This document shows, piece after piece, positions 26,900 through 35,075 of a DNA stretch of 64,000 nt (positions within the stretch are counted from its first letter, which is position 1; the number at the start of each line of letters is the position of its first letter). The DNA is from Bacillus alkalicellulosilyticus (GTDB lineage: Bacteria; Bacillota; Bacilli; Bacillales; Bacillaceae_F). The notes below the pieces were generated by a model that saw nothing but the letters and a program-made list of their open reading frames with translations, had not been told where the DNA came from and made no database searches. The position numbers and the translations under genes were made by a program. Location of the stretch: the NCBI RefSeq assembly GCF_002019795.1, contig NZ_KV917381.1, positions 4,310,068-4,374,067 of the forward strand. Reading direction: 5' to 3'.

Positions 26900-27558
26900 A
26901 AACGCCAATCTATTGGTGGTTCACCTTGACTGGTAAGTATTGAATTAATTGTGGAAAAAGGCTTACTCCCAAAAAAGCCTGTTCTTGCTGACAAAGGACT
27001 TGGATGGGAAGCTTTTAGTATTGTGTGATGTTTTCCTGTAAGCAATGTTTCCTTCATTTGAGCATGACGTCCCCATAACAGAAAAATAACTGGTTTTTCT
27101 CTCGCGTTTAACGCTGTAATCACCGCATCTGTGAATGTTTCCCACCCTAGTTTTTTATGAGAGTTTGCATGACCTTGCCTAACCGTTAAAACGGTATTTA
27201 GCAATAATACCCCTTGTTTTGCCCAAGGAATCAAGCACCCTTGTGTCGGTGCTTCCATTTGTAAGTCGTTCTTAAGCTCTTTGAAGATATTTTGTAAGGA
27301 TGGCGGGATTTTTACTCCTGGTTTCACCGAGAAACTTAAACCCTGAGCTTGCTCAGGTCCATGATAGGGGTCTTGTCCTACGATAACTACTTTAACATCG
27401 TCAAAAGGAGTTAGTTCAAACGCATAAAAAATGTCTGATTTTGGAGGAAAAACTACTTCGTCTTCATACTCTTGATCAATTGTTCTCATTAATGTTAAAT
27501 AATACGCTTTGTTGCATTCATTCTTTAAGATTTGATTCCACTGCTCCGGTAAGTTCAT
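26875..27558 (-). CDS. ung: Uracil-DNA glycosylase
   Basis: A 227-residue family 1 uracil-DNA glycosylase that starts base-excision repair. The water-activating motif GQDPYHG has Asp63, and the DNA-intercalating motif HPSPLSA lies near residue 185. The ATG at 27558 is preferred over an in-frame GTG at 27573 because of GGAAGTGA. The length is close to B. subtilis Ung (225), and the gene lies in the same ywd neighbourhood. Confidence 0.96.
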   Translation of the reverse strand: MNLPEQWNQILKNECNKAYYLTLMRTIDQEYEDEVVFPPKSDIFYAFELTPFDDVKVVIVGQDPYHGPEQAQGLSFSVKPGVKIPPSLQNIFKELKNDLQMEAPTQGCLIPWAKQGVLLLNTVLTVRQGHANSHKKLGWETFTDAVITALNAREKPVIFLLWGRHAQMKETLLTGKHHTILKASHPSPLSARTGFFGSKPFSTINSILTSQGEPPIDWRLKKGKCLG

Positions 27559-27583
27559 CGTTCTCACTTCCACTTCGATAACT

Positions 27584-28279
27584 TTACAATTCTATTGTCG
27601 CAAGAAAGGGTAAATGATCGGAAATGCGACTGTCAACCACATGTGAGTCAACAACTTTTATCACAGGACTTAGAAGAATATAATCGAGCCCAATAAAAGG
27701 AAAACTCGAGTGAAAGGTATGCTCTGGTTTCTTGCCATGAAACAAAGCGGCATCTGTAAAGCTTTGACACAACTGTCTATAAAATCTTGAATCTCTTGTT
27801 TGATTAAAATCACCCATTACAACAATTGGGAGTTCTGAATTATTAATTCTTTCTATTACCCTTTTTCTGTGCTTCCTTTGTAACCAAGGCAATAAACTAA
27901 AATGTGTAATAATGACCTTAATCGCTTTTGTATGAACGATAAGGTCAGCTTCAAGAATCGATCGGTTTTCAAACCATCTAGAGGTGATAAGATGATTAAT
28001 CGGCTTTTTAATTGGATATTTGGATAGCAGAACATTTCCGTATTTATTTGAAATTGCTGGAGCAAAAAACGAATGTAAGTTAAGATGTTGCGCTAACCAA
28101 TTGACTTGGTCTGTATAGTAACTTCTCTTTGAATAGTGACAATCAACTTCATTTAACCCAACAATCGATGCATTTGTTTTTGTAATAAGGTCGGCAACAC
28201 GCTCAATTTTAACGTTTCCATCAAGCCCTTTGCCATGACGGATATTACAAGTTAAGATGTTAAGTTGAATGAAAACCAA
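27584..28279 (-). CDS. Endonuclease/exonuclease/phosphatase family protein
   Basis: About 230 residues with the EEP fold: N-terminal CNIRHGKG, the Glu in VGLNEVD, GDFNQTRDS and the final SDHLPF. The substrate is unknown (DNA, phosphoinositide-like or other phosphoester). The listed start is a TTG touching GGAG; an ATT at 28270 has a nine-base spacer and could be the true start, which would be rare. It follows the next upstream gene by six bases. Confidence 0.8.
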   Translation of the reverse strand: MVFIQLNILTCNIRHGKGLDGNVKIERVADLITKTNASIVGLNEVDCHYSKRSYYTDQVNWLAQHLNLHSFFAPAISNKYGNVLLSKYPIKKPINHLITSRWFENRSILEADLIVHTKAIKVIITHFSLLPWLQRKHRKRVIERINNSELPIVVMGDFNQTRDSRFYRQLCQSFTDAALFHGKKPEHTFHSSFPFIGLDYILLSPVIKVVDSHVVDSRISDHLPFLATIEL

Positions 28280-28285
28280 CTCCTT

Positions 28286-28789
28286 TTATTTGCTAGAATG
28301 CCTTAAGGAGAGTATTTGGTTTATTGTCCTCTTAATATACTGTATTTGTAGCTGGATATGATGAAATTCTTCTCGGTCAAAAGAAGGTTGTTCCTCAAGT
28401 GTCGGATAGATATTTTTCATTTTTTCTAAAATATCATCTAAGGAATATAAAATTTCACAGAGACTCTCGACAATCGCTCTTCCTACCACGATGATTTCAT
28501 GATACTCATTAGTCCAAGACAGTGAATATTCATTCTTAGTTCTTTCATTTCTTTGTTCAATGGTTCTTAGCCTTTTACTATATATCCTAAGCTCATTGTA
28601 CTCCCTAATAATTCCCTTTACTAAAAACGTGGTTGACGTATTGGTATCAGCAATGGTCTTTAATCGGCAAAGCAAATCCTCTAATTCGGTGGTACAGCCT
28701 TCTGATAATTTAGCTATTAAGGATAAGCTATTCACATATTCTAATATTGTGAGGTTGTCCTGAAAAAATTTCTCGTATGTACTCATCAT
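28286..28789 (-). CDS. Hypothetical helical protein
   Basis: I do not recognise this 167-residue protein. It is charged and almost entirely helical by composition, with a heptad-like stretch (LRIYSKRLRTIEQRNERTKNE) and no signal peptide or membrane helix. GGAGGGG just upstream of ATG-ATG shows it is translated. It sits six bases before the EEP gene, so they are probably co-transcribed. Confidence 0.65.
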   Translation of the reverse strand: MMSTYEKFFQDNLTILEYVNSLSLIAKLSEGCTTELEDLLCRLKTIADTNTSTTFLVKGIIREYNELRIYSKRLRTIEQRNERTKNEYSLSWTNEYHEIIVVGRAIVESLCEILYSLDDILEKMKNIYPTLEEQPSFDREEFHHIQLQIQYIKRTINQILSLRHSSK

Positions 28790-28917
28790 AACCCCTCCAA
28801 GAATTTCTTTACTTGCCTTCTACCTTCTCCTTTCTTTATACCCTTTCTGCGCGTTAATTACTAGCCTTGTTTTTCCAAATGGCATATATTTATCAAAAAC
28901 CACCTTATAATTAAGTG

Positions 28918-29604
28918 TTATTCGTTGTTTATAAAGAAAAATATAAATGTAACTACATCTTTTTCATAATTAAAATTAAGAAAGATATCAGCAATTTCTC
29001 GATTGCAGCTTTCTTCTAACATCCGTTTATGCTTTTGAATTTCTCCTCGCACATTACACTCACGGTCATAAAGCAAATGTTCTAACCCTTTGTCAACCAT
29101 TGTTCGGTCAAACGGCAAAAGAAATCCTTTTTGTTGTAGAAGTGAAATAGAATCGTTTACCTGTACCCATTCTTCTTCCAAAGGACGGTTAAATTCTTTA
29201 CTACTAATAGCTCTTACTTCATCGATGAAATTTAGAGGAATCAGAGATATGATTTTGTTACGTTTCCAATCATTTGTTTTTACTAGAATGCAGCCCGTAT
29301 CCTGAAAATAATTCCAATCATCTAACACCGCGTCTACTTTATCTAAGGAATTCTCCTCACACCATTTTTTGATTTCAGAAGATATTTCTAGCATACTAAT
29401 TTCTCGTAGTTCTTTTACAAACTTTGGCCCCTTTTGAACAAGTACCGTTTTTTCAATATGGGTTAAATACCCTTCAAATCGAAGGACAAAACCAAAACTA
29501 GTTTGTTGTAAATCAACCCGCTCTGGTGTTTTCCCTAACCTCACCTCATATAGCTCGTTTACATATTCCTTTAGGATTTCTAACGGTTCACACACTGCCA
29601 TCAT
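28918..29604 (-). CDS. MpsC/DUF2294-like protein
   Basis: A 228-residue cytosolic protein. The first ~115 residues follow the DUF2294 (MpsC) pattern: a helix with YEVRLGKTPERV, then FVLRFEGYLTHIEKTV, and a closing strand pair VDAVLDDWNY. The second half (from ~130, EWVQVNDSISLLQQKG) may be a diverged second copy. MpsC is named from a staphylococcal sodium-linked membrane-potential locus, but the domain function is not settled. A terminated leader RNA lies directly upstream. Confidence 0.6.
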   Translation of the reverse strand: MMAVCEPLEILKEYVNELYEVRLGKTPERVDLQQTSFGFVLRFEGYLTHIEKTVLVQKGPKFVKELREISMLEISSEIKKWCEENSLDKVDAVLDDWNYFQDTGCILVKTNDWKRNKIISLIPLNFIDEVRAISSKEFNRPLEEEWVQVNDSISLLQQKGFLLPFDRTMVDKGLEHLLYDRECNVRGEIQKHKRMLEESCNREIADIFLNFNYEKDVVTFIFFFINNE

Positions 29605-29623
29605 CTACTAATAACCCCCTACA

Positions 29624-29698
29624 TAAAAAAACCTAGCTTCTTTGTAAAGAAGCTAGGCCACGGATAGACTTTCTATCTATCGTCTCACTAACATTATA
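29624..29698 (-). ncRNA. Terminated leader RNA (possible riboswitch or attenuator)
   Basis: On the minus strand TATAAT (29693-29698) would start an RNA of about 60 bases. It contains GATAGA/TCTATC (a small hairpin within 29658-29690), then a perfect 9-bp-plus stem CCTAGCTTC/GAAGCTAGG (29632-29657) followed by seven T. The MpsC-like gene starts 20 bases later. The layout, promoter then small fold then terminator then gene, is that of an attenuator. It does not match the riboswitch classes I can recall; an independent small RNA is also possible. Confidence 0.55.
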
Positions 29699-29805
29699 TG
29701 TTTTCTATCATTATTTATTTTTTAACTCATTTGTCGAAATATTGCCTTCCTTGACAGTATTTCTACTTTAGTTTATCACAAAATTAGCTATTTATCTATT
29801 CCTTT

Positions 29806-30705
29806 TTAGCCACCTACAATACGACCGCCATTTACATGTAGCACTTGTCCCGTTACATACGATGAGTCTACTGAAGCTAAATAAACATACGTTGGTGCTA
29901 ATTCAAAAGGTTGCCCTGGTCTTTTCATAGGGACATCCGTTCCAAACGTTTCTACTTCTTCTGCTGGAAAGCTTGACGGAATCAACGGTGTCCAAATCGG
30001 TCCAGGCGCAACTGCATTTACTCTAATATTGTCTTTGGCAAGAGATAAGGCCAATGACCTTGTAAACGTTACAATGGCTCCTCTTGTACATGAGTAGTCA
30101 ATAAGTTTCTCGTGCCCTTGGTACGCTGTCACCGATGTCGTATTAATAATCGCACTACCCGATTTTAAATAGGGTAAGGCTGCTTTTGTTACATAAAAAT
30201 AAGCTGTTACATTTGTTCTAAAGGTGTGTTCCCATTGCTCATCTGAAATATCTAGTAGGCTTTCTTGTACATACTGAACAGCATGATTGTTGATGAGGAT
30301 ATCTATTTTCCCGTACGCATTTATCGTCTGAGCTACCGTTTCTTTAGCAAAAGTAGAGTCCCCTAAGTCACCCTGGAGAAGCAAACATGACCTTCCTAGT
30401 TGTTCAACTCTCTCTTTCGTTTCTTGTGCGTCTTCGTGTTCGTTGTAGTAAACAATCGCTACATCTGCACCTTCTTTGGCAAAAGCAATTGTCACCGCTC
30501 GACCAATGCCACTATCTCCCCCAGTAATTAAGGCTACTTTCCCATGCAATTTTCCTGCATGCTGATAATAAAGGTTTTCAGCAATTGGTCGTGGGACCAT
30601 GACATACTCAAGCCCTGGGTGGACCTGCTGATGTTGCGGCGGGAATACTAACGGCTGATTCGTACATGTTTGACGATAATCATAGTAAGGATAAACAGGA
30701 TACAT
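29806..30705 (-). CDS. Short-chain dehydrogenase with altered active site
   Basis: A 299-residue SDR with the cofactor motif TGGDSGIG (61-68) and the stress-dehydrogenase style N-terminal extension (PRPIAENLYY). It is a paralogue of the SDR at 38577. The catalytic Tyr is present (Y204), but the usual Lys four residues later is Arg208 (YSCTR), and the NNAG motif reads NNHA. Loss of the Lys should weaken or change catalysis. It is monocistronic. Confidence 0.85.
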   Translation of the reverse strand: MYPVYPYYDYRQTCTNQPLVFPPQHQQVHPGLEYVMVPRPIAENLYYQHAGKLHGKVALITGGDSGIGRAVTIAFAKEGADVAIVYYNEHEDAQETKERVEQLGRSCLLLQGDLGDSTFAKETVAQTINAYGKIDILINNHAVQYVQESLLDISDEQWEHTFRTNVTAYFYVTKAALPYLKSGSAIINTTSVTAYQGHEKLIDYSCTRGAIVTFTRSLALSLAKDNIRVNAVAPGPIWTPLIPSSFPAEEVETFGTDVPMKRPGQPFELAPTYVYLASVDSSYVTGQVLHVNGGRIVGG

Positions 30706-30857
30706 ATACGTGCCTCCTTTTCTTTTCTTCTATGATGTTATGCGGCTTAGGAGATTCACATGAGTTTCTCCCTAATATTGAAGCCATTTTTGATGCAACC
30801 TAGACTAGAGTTTAGTATGATTACCATAGAGGTCGATAAAGGAAGGGGTTACAGTGA

Positions 30858-31205
30858 GTGGAAATTATTCGCAAAGAAACTGTACAATCTTGGTTAGAAA
30901 AGCATACGTCTACAGAACTTTATTTACATTTAGAAACAACAAACGGCGCCTATACTGCCTATCGTAATGGAACAACCGCCTCTGCTGGTGTCTTTATTCG
31001 CAACGGTTTGGTTACATATGAAATCGGAAAAATAACAGGGGCAGGGCCGTACCGTGTTGGTCTAAAGATACCGCTCGGTTGGGTATATGCTGATGGTGTC
31101 ACTCATTTTGAAATTGATCAACAAAATCGCTTATTGTTGGCGGGCTTAGATGAGAACGGAAAATTAGCTGTCGCTCTTCAGTTAAGCGACTCACCATTTG
31201 AATAG
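30858..31205 (+). CDS. yojF: YojF family (DUF1806) protein
   Basis: A 115-residue beta-rich protein of the YojF family, which always sits beside bshB2. Its role in bacillithiol metabolism is not defined. Start is a GTG nine bases after GGAAGGGG. The gene ends 14 bases before bshB2. Confidence 0.88.
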   Translation: MEIIRKETVQSWLEKHTSTELYLHLETTNGAYTAYRNGTTASAGVFIRNGLVTYEIGKITGAGPYRVGLKIPLGWVYADGVTHFEIDQQNRLLLAGLDENGKLAVALQLSDSPFE

Positions 31206-31219
31206 AGGAGCGCGTGTAT

Positions 31220-31888
31220 ATGGAAAAGCATGTTCTAGTTATTTTGCCACATCCTGATGATGAGTCATTTTCTTCGGCAGGTACAATATTAAAACATAAA
31301 CAGAACGGAACCCCAGTGACTTATGTTTGTATGACACTCGGAGAAATGGGACGTAACTTTGGCAATCCGCCAATTGCAACAAGAGAATCCTTGCCTTCCA
31401 TCCGAAAAAAAGAAATGGAAGAGGCTGCTCAAATATTACAAATTGACGACTTACGTTTTCTTGGACTTCATGATAAAACAATTGAGTTTGAAGATTTTGA
31501 TAAGGTAGCGTCCTCGATTAAAGAAATCCTTGTTGAATTGAAACCTTCACTAGTCATTACTTTTTATCCTGGCTATGCTATTCACCCTGACCATGATGCA
31601 TGCGGTGAAATCGTGATGAAGGCTGTTTCATTATTGCCTAAAAAAGAACGTCCAGTTGTTCATGCTATAGCGATTACCAATAACAGTGTAGCGGATTTAG
31701 GGAAACCAGATATTGTTTATGAAATAAGTGAATTCATTAACCAAAAGTTGTTAGCCTTAAAAGCTCATACGACTCAAATGCAAGAAGTTGCTGCAGTAGC
31801 AGAACAAAAGTTAAAAGAAGGACTTGAAACCGAAGAATGGATTCGTTATGAACGCTTTTGGATTTATGACGTAGATAAAAACAAATAA
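31220..31888 (+). CDS. bshB2: Bacillithiol biosynthesis deacetylase BshB2
   Basis: A 222-residue LmbE-family zinc deacetylase that removes acetyl from GlcNAc-malate in bacillithiol synthesis and may act on conjugates. It has the metal motif HPDDES (11-16) and HPDHDACGE further on. The GTG at 31214 is too close to GAGGAG, so the ATG nine bases away is used. The order yojF-bshB2 is as in B. subtilis. Its terminator was split by the insertion at 31962. Confidence 0.92.
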   Translation: MEKHVLVILPHPDDESFSSAGTILKHKQNGTPVTYVCMTLGEMGRNFGNPPIATRESLPSIRKKEMEEAAQILQIDDLRFLGLHDKTIEFEDFDKVASSIKEILVELKPSLVITFYPGYAIHPDHDACGEIVMKAVSLLPKKERPVVHAIAITNNSVADLGKPDIVYEISEFINQKLLALKAHTTQMQEVAAVAEQKLKEGLETEEWIRYERFWIYDVDKNK

Positions 31889-32085
31889 AATTAACCTCAC
31901 ACGAGAGGGTGGTACAACAGGGTTTAAGAGTGCACTGTAAAAGTTAAAAATCGAACTTTTTTAATAACGAGTTCGCTTCAGGGAGAGAAAAGTTAAAATA
32001 GTAAGCTGATTTTTGGTAATTTAGCGAACATTTTAACAGCAAATTCGGTCAAAAAAAGAATGAAATTATCATTAATATTGCACAT

Positions 32086-32115
32086 AAAAACGCTTGGTAC
32101 AGTCCAAGCGTTTTT
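32086..32115 (-). terminator. Terminator of the inserted gene
   Basis: A perfect 12-bp stem AAAAACGCTTGG/CCAAGCGTTTTT ends six bases before the stop codon side of the gene. Confidence 0.85.
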
Positions 32116-32120
32116 ATCAT

Positions 32121-32684
32121 CTACTTTTTCATCCTTTTTCTTATTAAAATGGTAAATAATGAAAGAATAAAAATTATTGCTACTAGAACAATTATGGTCA
32201 GCGAATTACTTTCTTCATTATTTGTATCACCTTCATCTTCTACCTGAACTTCTTCAAGAATATCGCTCGGCTCATTCTCATTTGCGATTACGTTACTTAA
32301 AGGAATCGCTTCTTTATCAGAAAGATATTTATCTGCTGCATCAATGTTGCTCGTTGTTGGAGAACACAGCGAAAGGACCCAATTATCTCCATTTTCATTA
32401 AGGAAATATAAGTAACTAGAGTTTAGTTCACTTTCTCCCCAAGTAAAATCTTCTTCTACTTCGATAATCTTTTTATCTACACCTTTAAAGCTCTTATCTA
32501 CTTTAATTGTGAGCATTTTTATTCCGTTATTTTCTTTTATTTTTTGTACTGTTCCAATAATAACAGCGTCATATTCATTGTAGGCAACATCTGGTGGAGA
32601 AGGCTCTACACAAGACAAAGCATAGCTTTGTTTAGGTATTAAAAATACACAAATTATAAATATAGTAATCATTATTTTTTTCAT
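32121..32684 (-). CDS. Secreted protein with C-terminal membrane anchor (cargo of the insertion)
   Basis: A 187-residue protein: signal peptide with SYALSC near residue 24, an extracytoplasmic beta-rich domain with a Cys just after cleavage and a second in LSLCSP, an acidic linker, and a C-terminal membrane helix ending in RKRMKK. The Cys pattern and the segment EYDAVIIGTVQKI recall TIMP/NTR-type domains, but this is a weak resemblance. GGGGG five bases upstream sets the ATG at 32684. It lies entirely within the insertion. Confidence 0.7.
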   Translation of the reverse strand: MKKIMITIFIICVFLIPKQSYALSCVEPSPPDVAYNEYDAVIIGTVQKIKENNGIKMLTIKVDKSFKGVDKKIIEVEEDFTWGESELNSSYLYFLNENGDNWVLSLCSPTTSNIDAADKYLSDKEAIPLSNVIANENEPSDILEEVQVEDEGDTNNEESNSLTIIVLVAIIFILSLFTILIRKRMKK

Positions 32685-32816
32685 ATGAACCCCCATATAT
32701 ATATAAATTCACTACTTTTGTTAAATACAGATTTCTGTAACTTATAAGTTCATTTCAACATAACATTTCCAATTCCTTCTAAAAAAAAAAAAACAGATCG
32801 CTTGAGATTAACCGAA

Positions 32817-33024
32817 CTACCTTAAATAAATGATTTCATTCAAAGAAAACTGTTTCTCTGTTAATCCCAATCGCTGAGCAGGGGTTTCAAAGCTTCCATT
32901 ATTGGTTTTACGTTCTAAGAATAGTCAGAGATAACTGGGCATACTTTGGGTTGAAATTCGAGTAAATATAACTCTTGCCATCACCACGAACTGTCGCCAA
33001 AGGGCTTCCCAAAATAGAAAGACA
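32817..33024 (-). pseudogene. Decayed transposase C terminus
   Basis: Two overlapping frames read SYIYSNFNPKYAQLSLTILR, then, after a frameshift, ERKTNNGSFETPAQRLGLTE and a short tail ending in a stop. The TPAQRLGL ending is common at the C terminus of DDE-type transposases. There is no start and no upstream catalytic part. Confidence 0.55.
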
Positions 33025-33251
33025 CTGCCTTGGTTTCATATCTTTCTAGAAACACTAATTATACCTTTAATTGTCAAAAACATTTATATATCAATGAAAA
33101 AAGAGAAGCTAATTCTTATGCGAATTGCCTCTCTAATAATAATAATAATAATATGATATTTAATGTTTTCTCTCCATCAACCGAACCTATTACTTTTTCA
33201 GTGCACTCTTTTTACGCTTTTGTACCACCCTCTTGATGTAATAATTTGTTG

Positions 33252-33791
33252 TTAAACACTTTTTAATAAACGAATGAGTTCATCTGGTTTATCTGATACA
33301 ACTATCGTGTTTCTTATCTCTTCAAGGAGAAAACCTTCCGTGACCATATGGTCGAATAAGTCTAATAAGGGGTTATAATAGCCATCTGTATTTAGGAATC
33401 CTAATGGTTTGCTATGTTGCCCGATTGCACTCCACGTAAGAACTTCTGCAAGTTCTTCTAAAGTTCCAATCCCCCCAGGTAGAGCAATAAAAGCATCTGA
33501 CAACTCATACATTGTTGCTTTCCTCTCATGCATTGAGTCAACAATACGGAGGTCCGTAATGTGATGATGAGCTACTTCTTGCTTTATGAGAATTTTAGGG
33601 ATGACTCCTATTACTTCTCCGCCTTTTTCCATTACAGCATCTGACACTGTTCCCATTAAACCTGAACTAGATCCGCCGTACACTAAACGGATATTATCCT
33701 TTGCCAACTCCAAACCTAATTGTCTTGCATCTTTTATGTAATGACTGTTTACACCTTCTCGGGACCCACAAAAAACTCCAATTGTCTTCAA
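33252..33791 (-). CDS. LOG family protein (TIGR00730)
   Basis: A 179-residue lysine-decarboxylase-like fold protein with the nucleotide motif PGGIGTLEE and GGSSSGLMG. Relatives release cytokinin bases from riboside monophosphates, and bacterial members act as nucleotide 5'-monophosphate phosphoribohydrolases. B. subtilis YvdD is similar. Start is a TTG after GGGGG. It stands alone, next to the insertion. Confidence 0.88.
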   Translation of the reverse strand: MKTIGVFCGSREGVNSHYIKDARQLGLELAKDNIRLVYGGSSSGLMGTVSDAVMEKGGEVIGVIPKILIKQEVAHHHITDLRIVDSMHERKATMYELSDAFIALPGGIGTLEELAEVLTWSAIGQHSKPLGFLNTDGYYNPLLDLFDHMVTEGFLLEEIRNTIVVSDKPDELIRLLKSV

Positions 33792-33864
33792 GATGATACC
33801 CCCATGGTTTTTATAACTAAGTAAGGTACATTCGGCAAAAGGTTCTCTCTTTCCTGCACACTAT

Positions 33865-34176
33865 TTAATGCTCAAACCCACTTTCTAACTTTTTCATAGC
33901 TTCCTCAAACGAAGATATGCCATGAATCTCACTATCATTCAGTTCTATCGTCCACTCCTGCTTTTTGGGTTGTAACAACCCTTCTCCATTCTTTTCATAA
34001 GGTGTATGAATCATATACATTTCATCATCTTTTCGTAAAGTATAACCAATGTAATATTCATTACCTTCACCTTGTTCTTCAAAAATCCCAATTTCCTCTA
34101 ATTCATACGTATTCAAAATCATATCTAATTTATTGCTCATACTTCCGATAATTGCTTCTCTACTTTCATATGTCAT
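33865..34176 (-). CDS. Small acidic hypothetical protein
   Basis: A 103-residue soluble protein with no family I can name with confidence; it resembles small Bacillus proteins grouped as DUF5634. AAGGAGG upstream of the ATG at 34176 shows the true start; the longer frame to 34233 lacks a ribosome site. No partner gene is adjacent. Confidence 0.6.
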   Translation of the reverse strand: MTYESREAIIGSMSNKLDMILNTYELEEIGIFEEQGEGNEYYIGYTLRKDDEMYMIHTPYEKNGEGLLQPKKQEWTIELNDSEIHGISSFEEAMKKLESGFEH

Positions 34177-34244
34177 GACTTTTTCCTCCTTTTTCGATTC
34201 CCCCTTACTTTGCCTCATATATGCACTTACCATTCGTTAATAAA

Positions 34245-34332
34245 AACGGTGAAGCCGTTCTTTTATTAATTGCGATGAGCGAAGCCACTGCCCACCCTTT
34301 TACAAAAAAAACACACAGTTCAATTGAACTGC
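34245..34332. repeat. 20-mer element and pgmB terminator
   Basis: A hairpin AAAACGG/CCGTTCTTTT is followed by GCGATGAGCGAAGCCACTGC (34272-34291). At 34313-34332 the palindrome CGCAGTTCAATTGAACTGTG (minus strand), followed by eight T, ends the sugar operon just past pgmB. Confidence 0.75.
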
Positions 34333-34335
34333 GTC

Positions 34336-35004
34336 CTATTGTTTCATATCATACCGATTGACCAATTGTTTATACGTAATTTCTTTTGTATCTTGAACAT
34401 GCCAATCGGCTTGTTTCACTTCTGTATTACTCCCGATTCCAATCGAAAACATCGGTGTGCTTTTGATTGCTTTCATTCCTGCTTCGCTGTCTTCAATCGC
34501 AACACATTGTTGATATGGAACTCCTAGACGGTCAGCAGCATAAAGGATAATTTCAGGGTCAGGCTTCATCTTCTTGATTTTTTTCACATCAACAATGTAA
34601 TCGAAAAAAGATTTTATCTCTAAGTTCTTGATTACTAAAAGGGCGTTTGAACTTGAAGAAGCTATGGCTAGTGGAATAGAATGTTCCTTTACATTCTGAA
34701 TAAAATCATACATCCCAGGCAATACATCTTCTTTTGTTAGATTGCTGATTAGCTCTTGATAATATCTATTTTTCCTATTTCCAAGTTCTTTCTTTTCAAT
34801 CTCTGAAAATGTTTGGTTACTTCCTTTGACTAGTTCCTCAATGAGTTCCATTCTACCTCTACCTTGCATTCGTTCGTTTATTTCTCTTGTAAAAGGAAGA
34901 TTTACTTCATCAGCAACTCTCTTTGTCGCCTCGTAATGAAGTTCAACTGTATCCGCTATGACTCCATCTAAGTCAAAAATAACTGCACGTATGCCTTTTG
35001 TCAT
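34336..35004 (-). CDS. pgmB: Beta-phosphoglucomutase
   Basis: A 222-residue HAD-family mutase converting beta-glucose 1-phosphate to glucose 6-phosphate. It has the nucleophile motif DLDGVIADT, the cap residue region RMQGRGRMELIEELV typical of beta-PGM, SSSSNA, and IEDSEAGMKA. GAGGTG eight bases upstream fixes the ATG at 35004. It closes the importer operon, which implies that an imported disaccharide is split by an inverting-product phosphorylase. No such phosphorylase gene is present in the window. Confidence 0.88.
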   Translation of the reverse strand: MTKGIRAVIFDLDGVIADTVELHYEATKRVADEVNLPFTREINERMQGRGRMELIEELVKGSNQTFSEIEKKELGNRKNRYYQELISNLTKEDVLPGMYDFIQNVKEHSIPLAIASSSSNALLVIKNLEIKSFFDYIVDVKKIKKMKPDPEIILYAADRLGVPYQQCVAIEDSEAGMKAIKSTPMFSIGIGSNTEVKQADWHVQDTKEITYKQLVNRYDMKQ

Positions 35005-35075
35005 GAAGATTACACCTCGTCTGCAAGTAAAACTGTTTTTATATAGTTTACCATAGGCAGTCAATTGATTTGAGT

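Larger units (their letters stand above)
31962..33191. mobile_element. 1.23-kb insertion with inverted ends and 7-bp target duplication
   Basis: The insert is flanked by ACTTTTT on both sides (31955-31961 and 33192-33198). Near its ends are imperfect inverted repeats: left GTTCGCTTCAGGGAGAGAAA from 31971, right (minus strand) GTTCGGTTGATGGAGAGAAA ending at 33186, with 17 of 20 identical. It carries one intact gene (32121-32684) and a decayed transposase fragment (32817-33024) and is more AT-rich than its flanks. The IS family cannot be named from what remains. Confidence 0.7.
31904..33234. terminator. Nested terminator hairpin split by an insertion
   Basis: Left arm 31904-31961 (AGAGGGTGGTACAA, then GAGTGCACTGTAAAAGTT) and right arm 33192-33234 (CAGTGCACTC, then TTGTACCACCCTCT) are inverse copies 1.2 kb apart. 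Joining 31961 to 33199 restores a nearly perfect two-part hairpin: an outer stem like the other terminators here and an inner CACTG-family stem. It would have ended yojF-bshB2 transcription. Confidence 0.75.

Noticed and set aside
29624-29698. c-di-GMP, fluoride, ZTP or guanidine riboswitch upstream of the MpsC-like gene
   Set aside because: The conserved cores of these classes, as I remember them, are not present; it is kept as an unclassified leader.
33134-33153. (AAT)n run
   Set aside because: A short microsatellite inside the insertion; no function can be argued.
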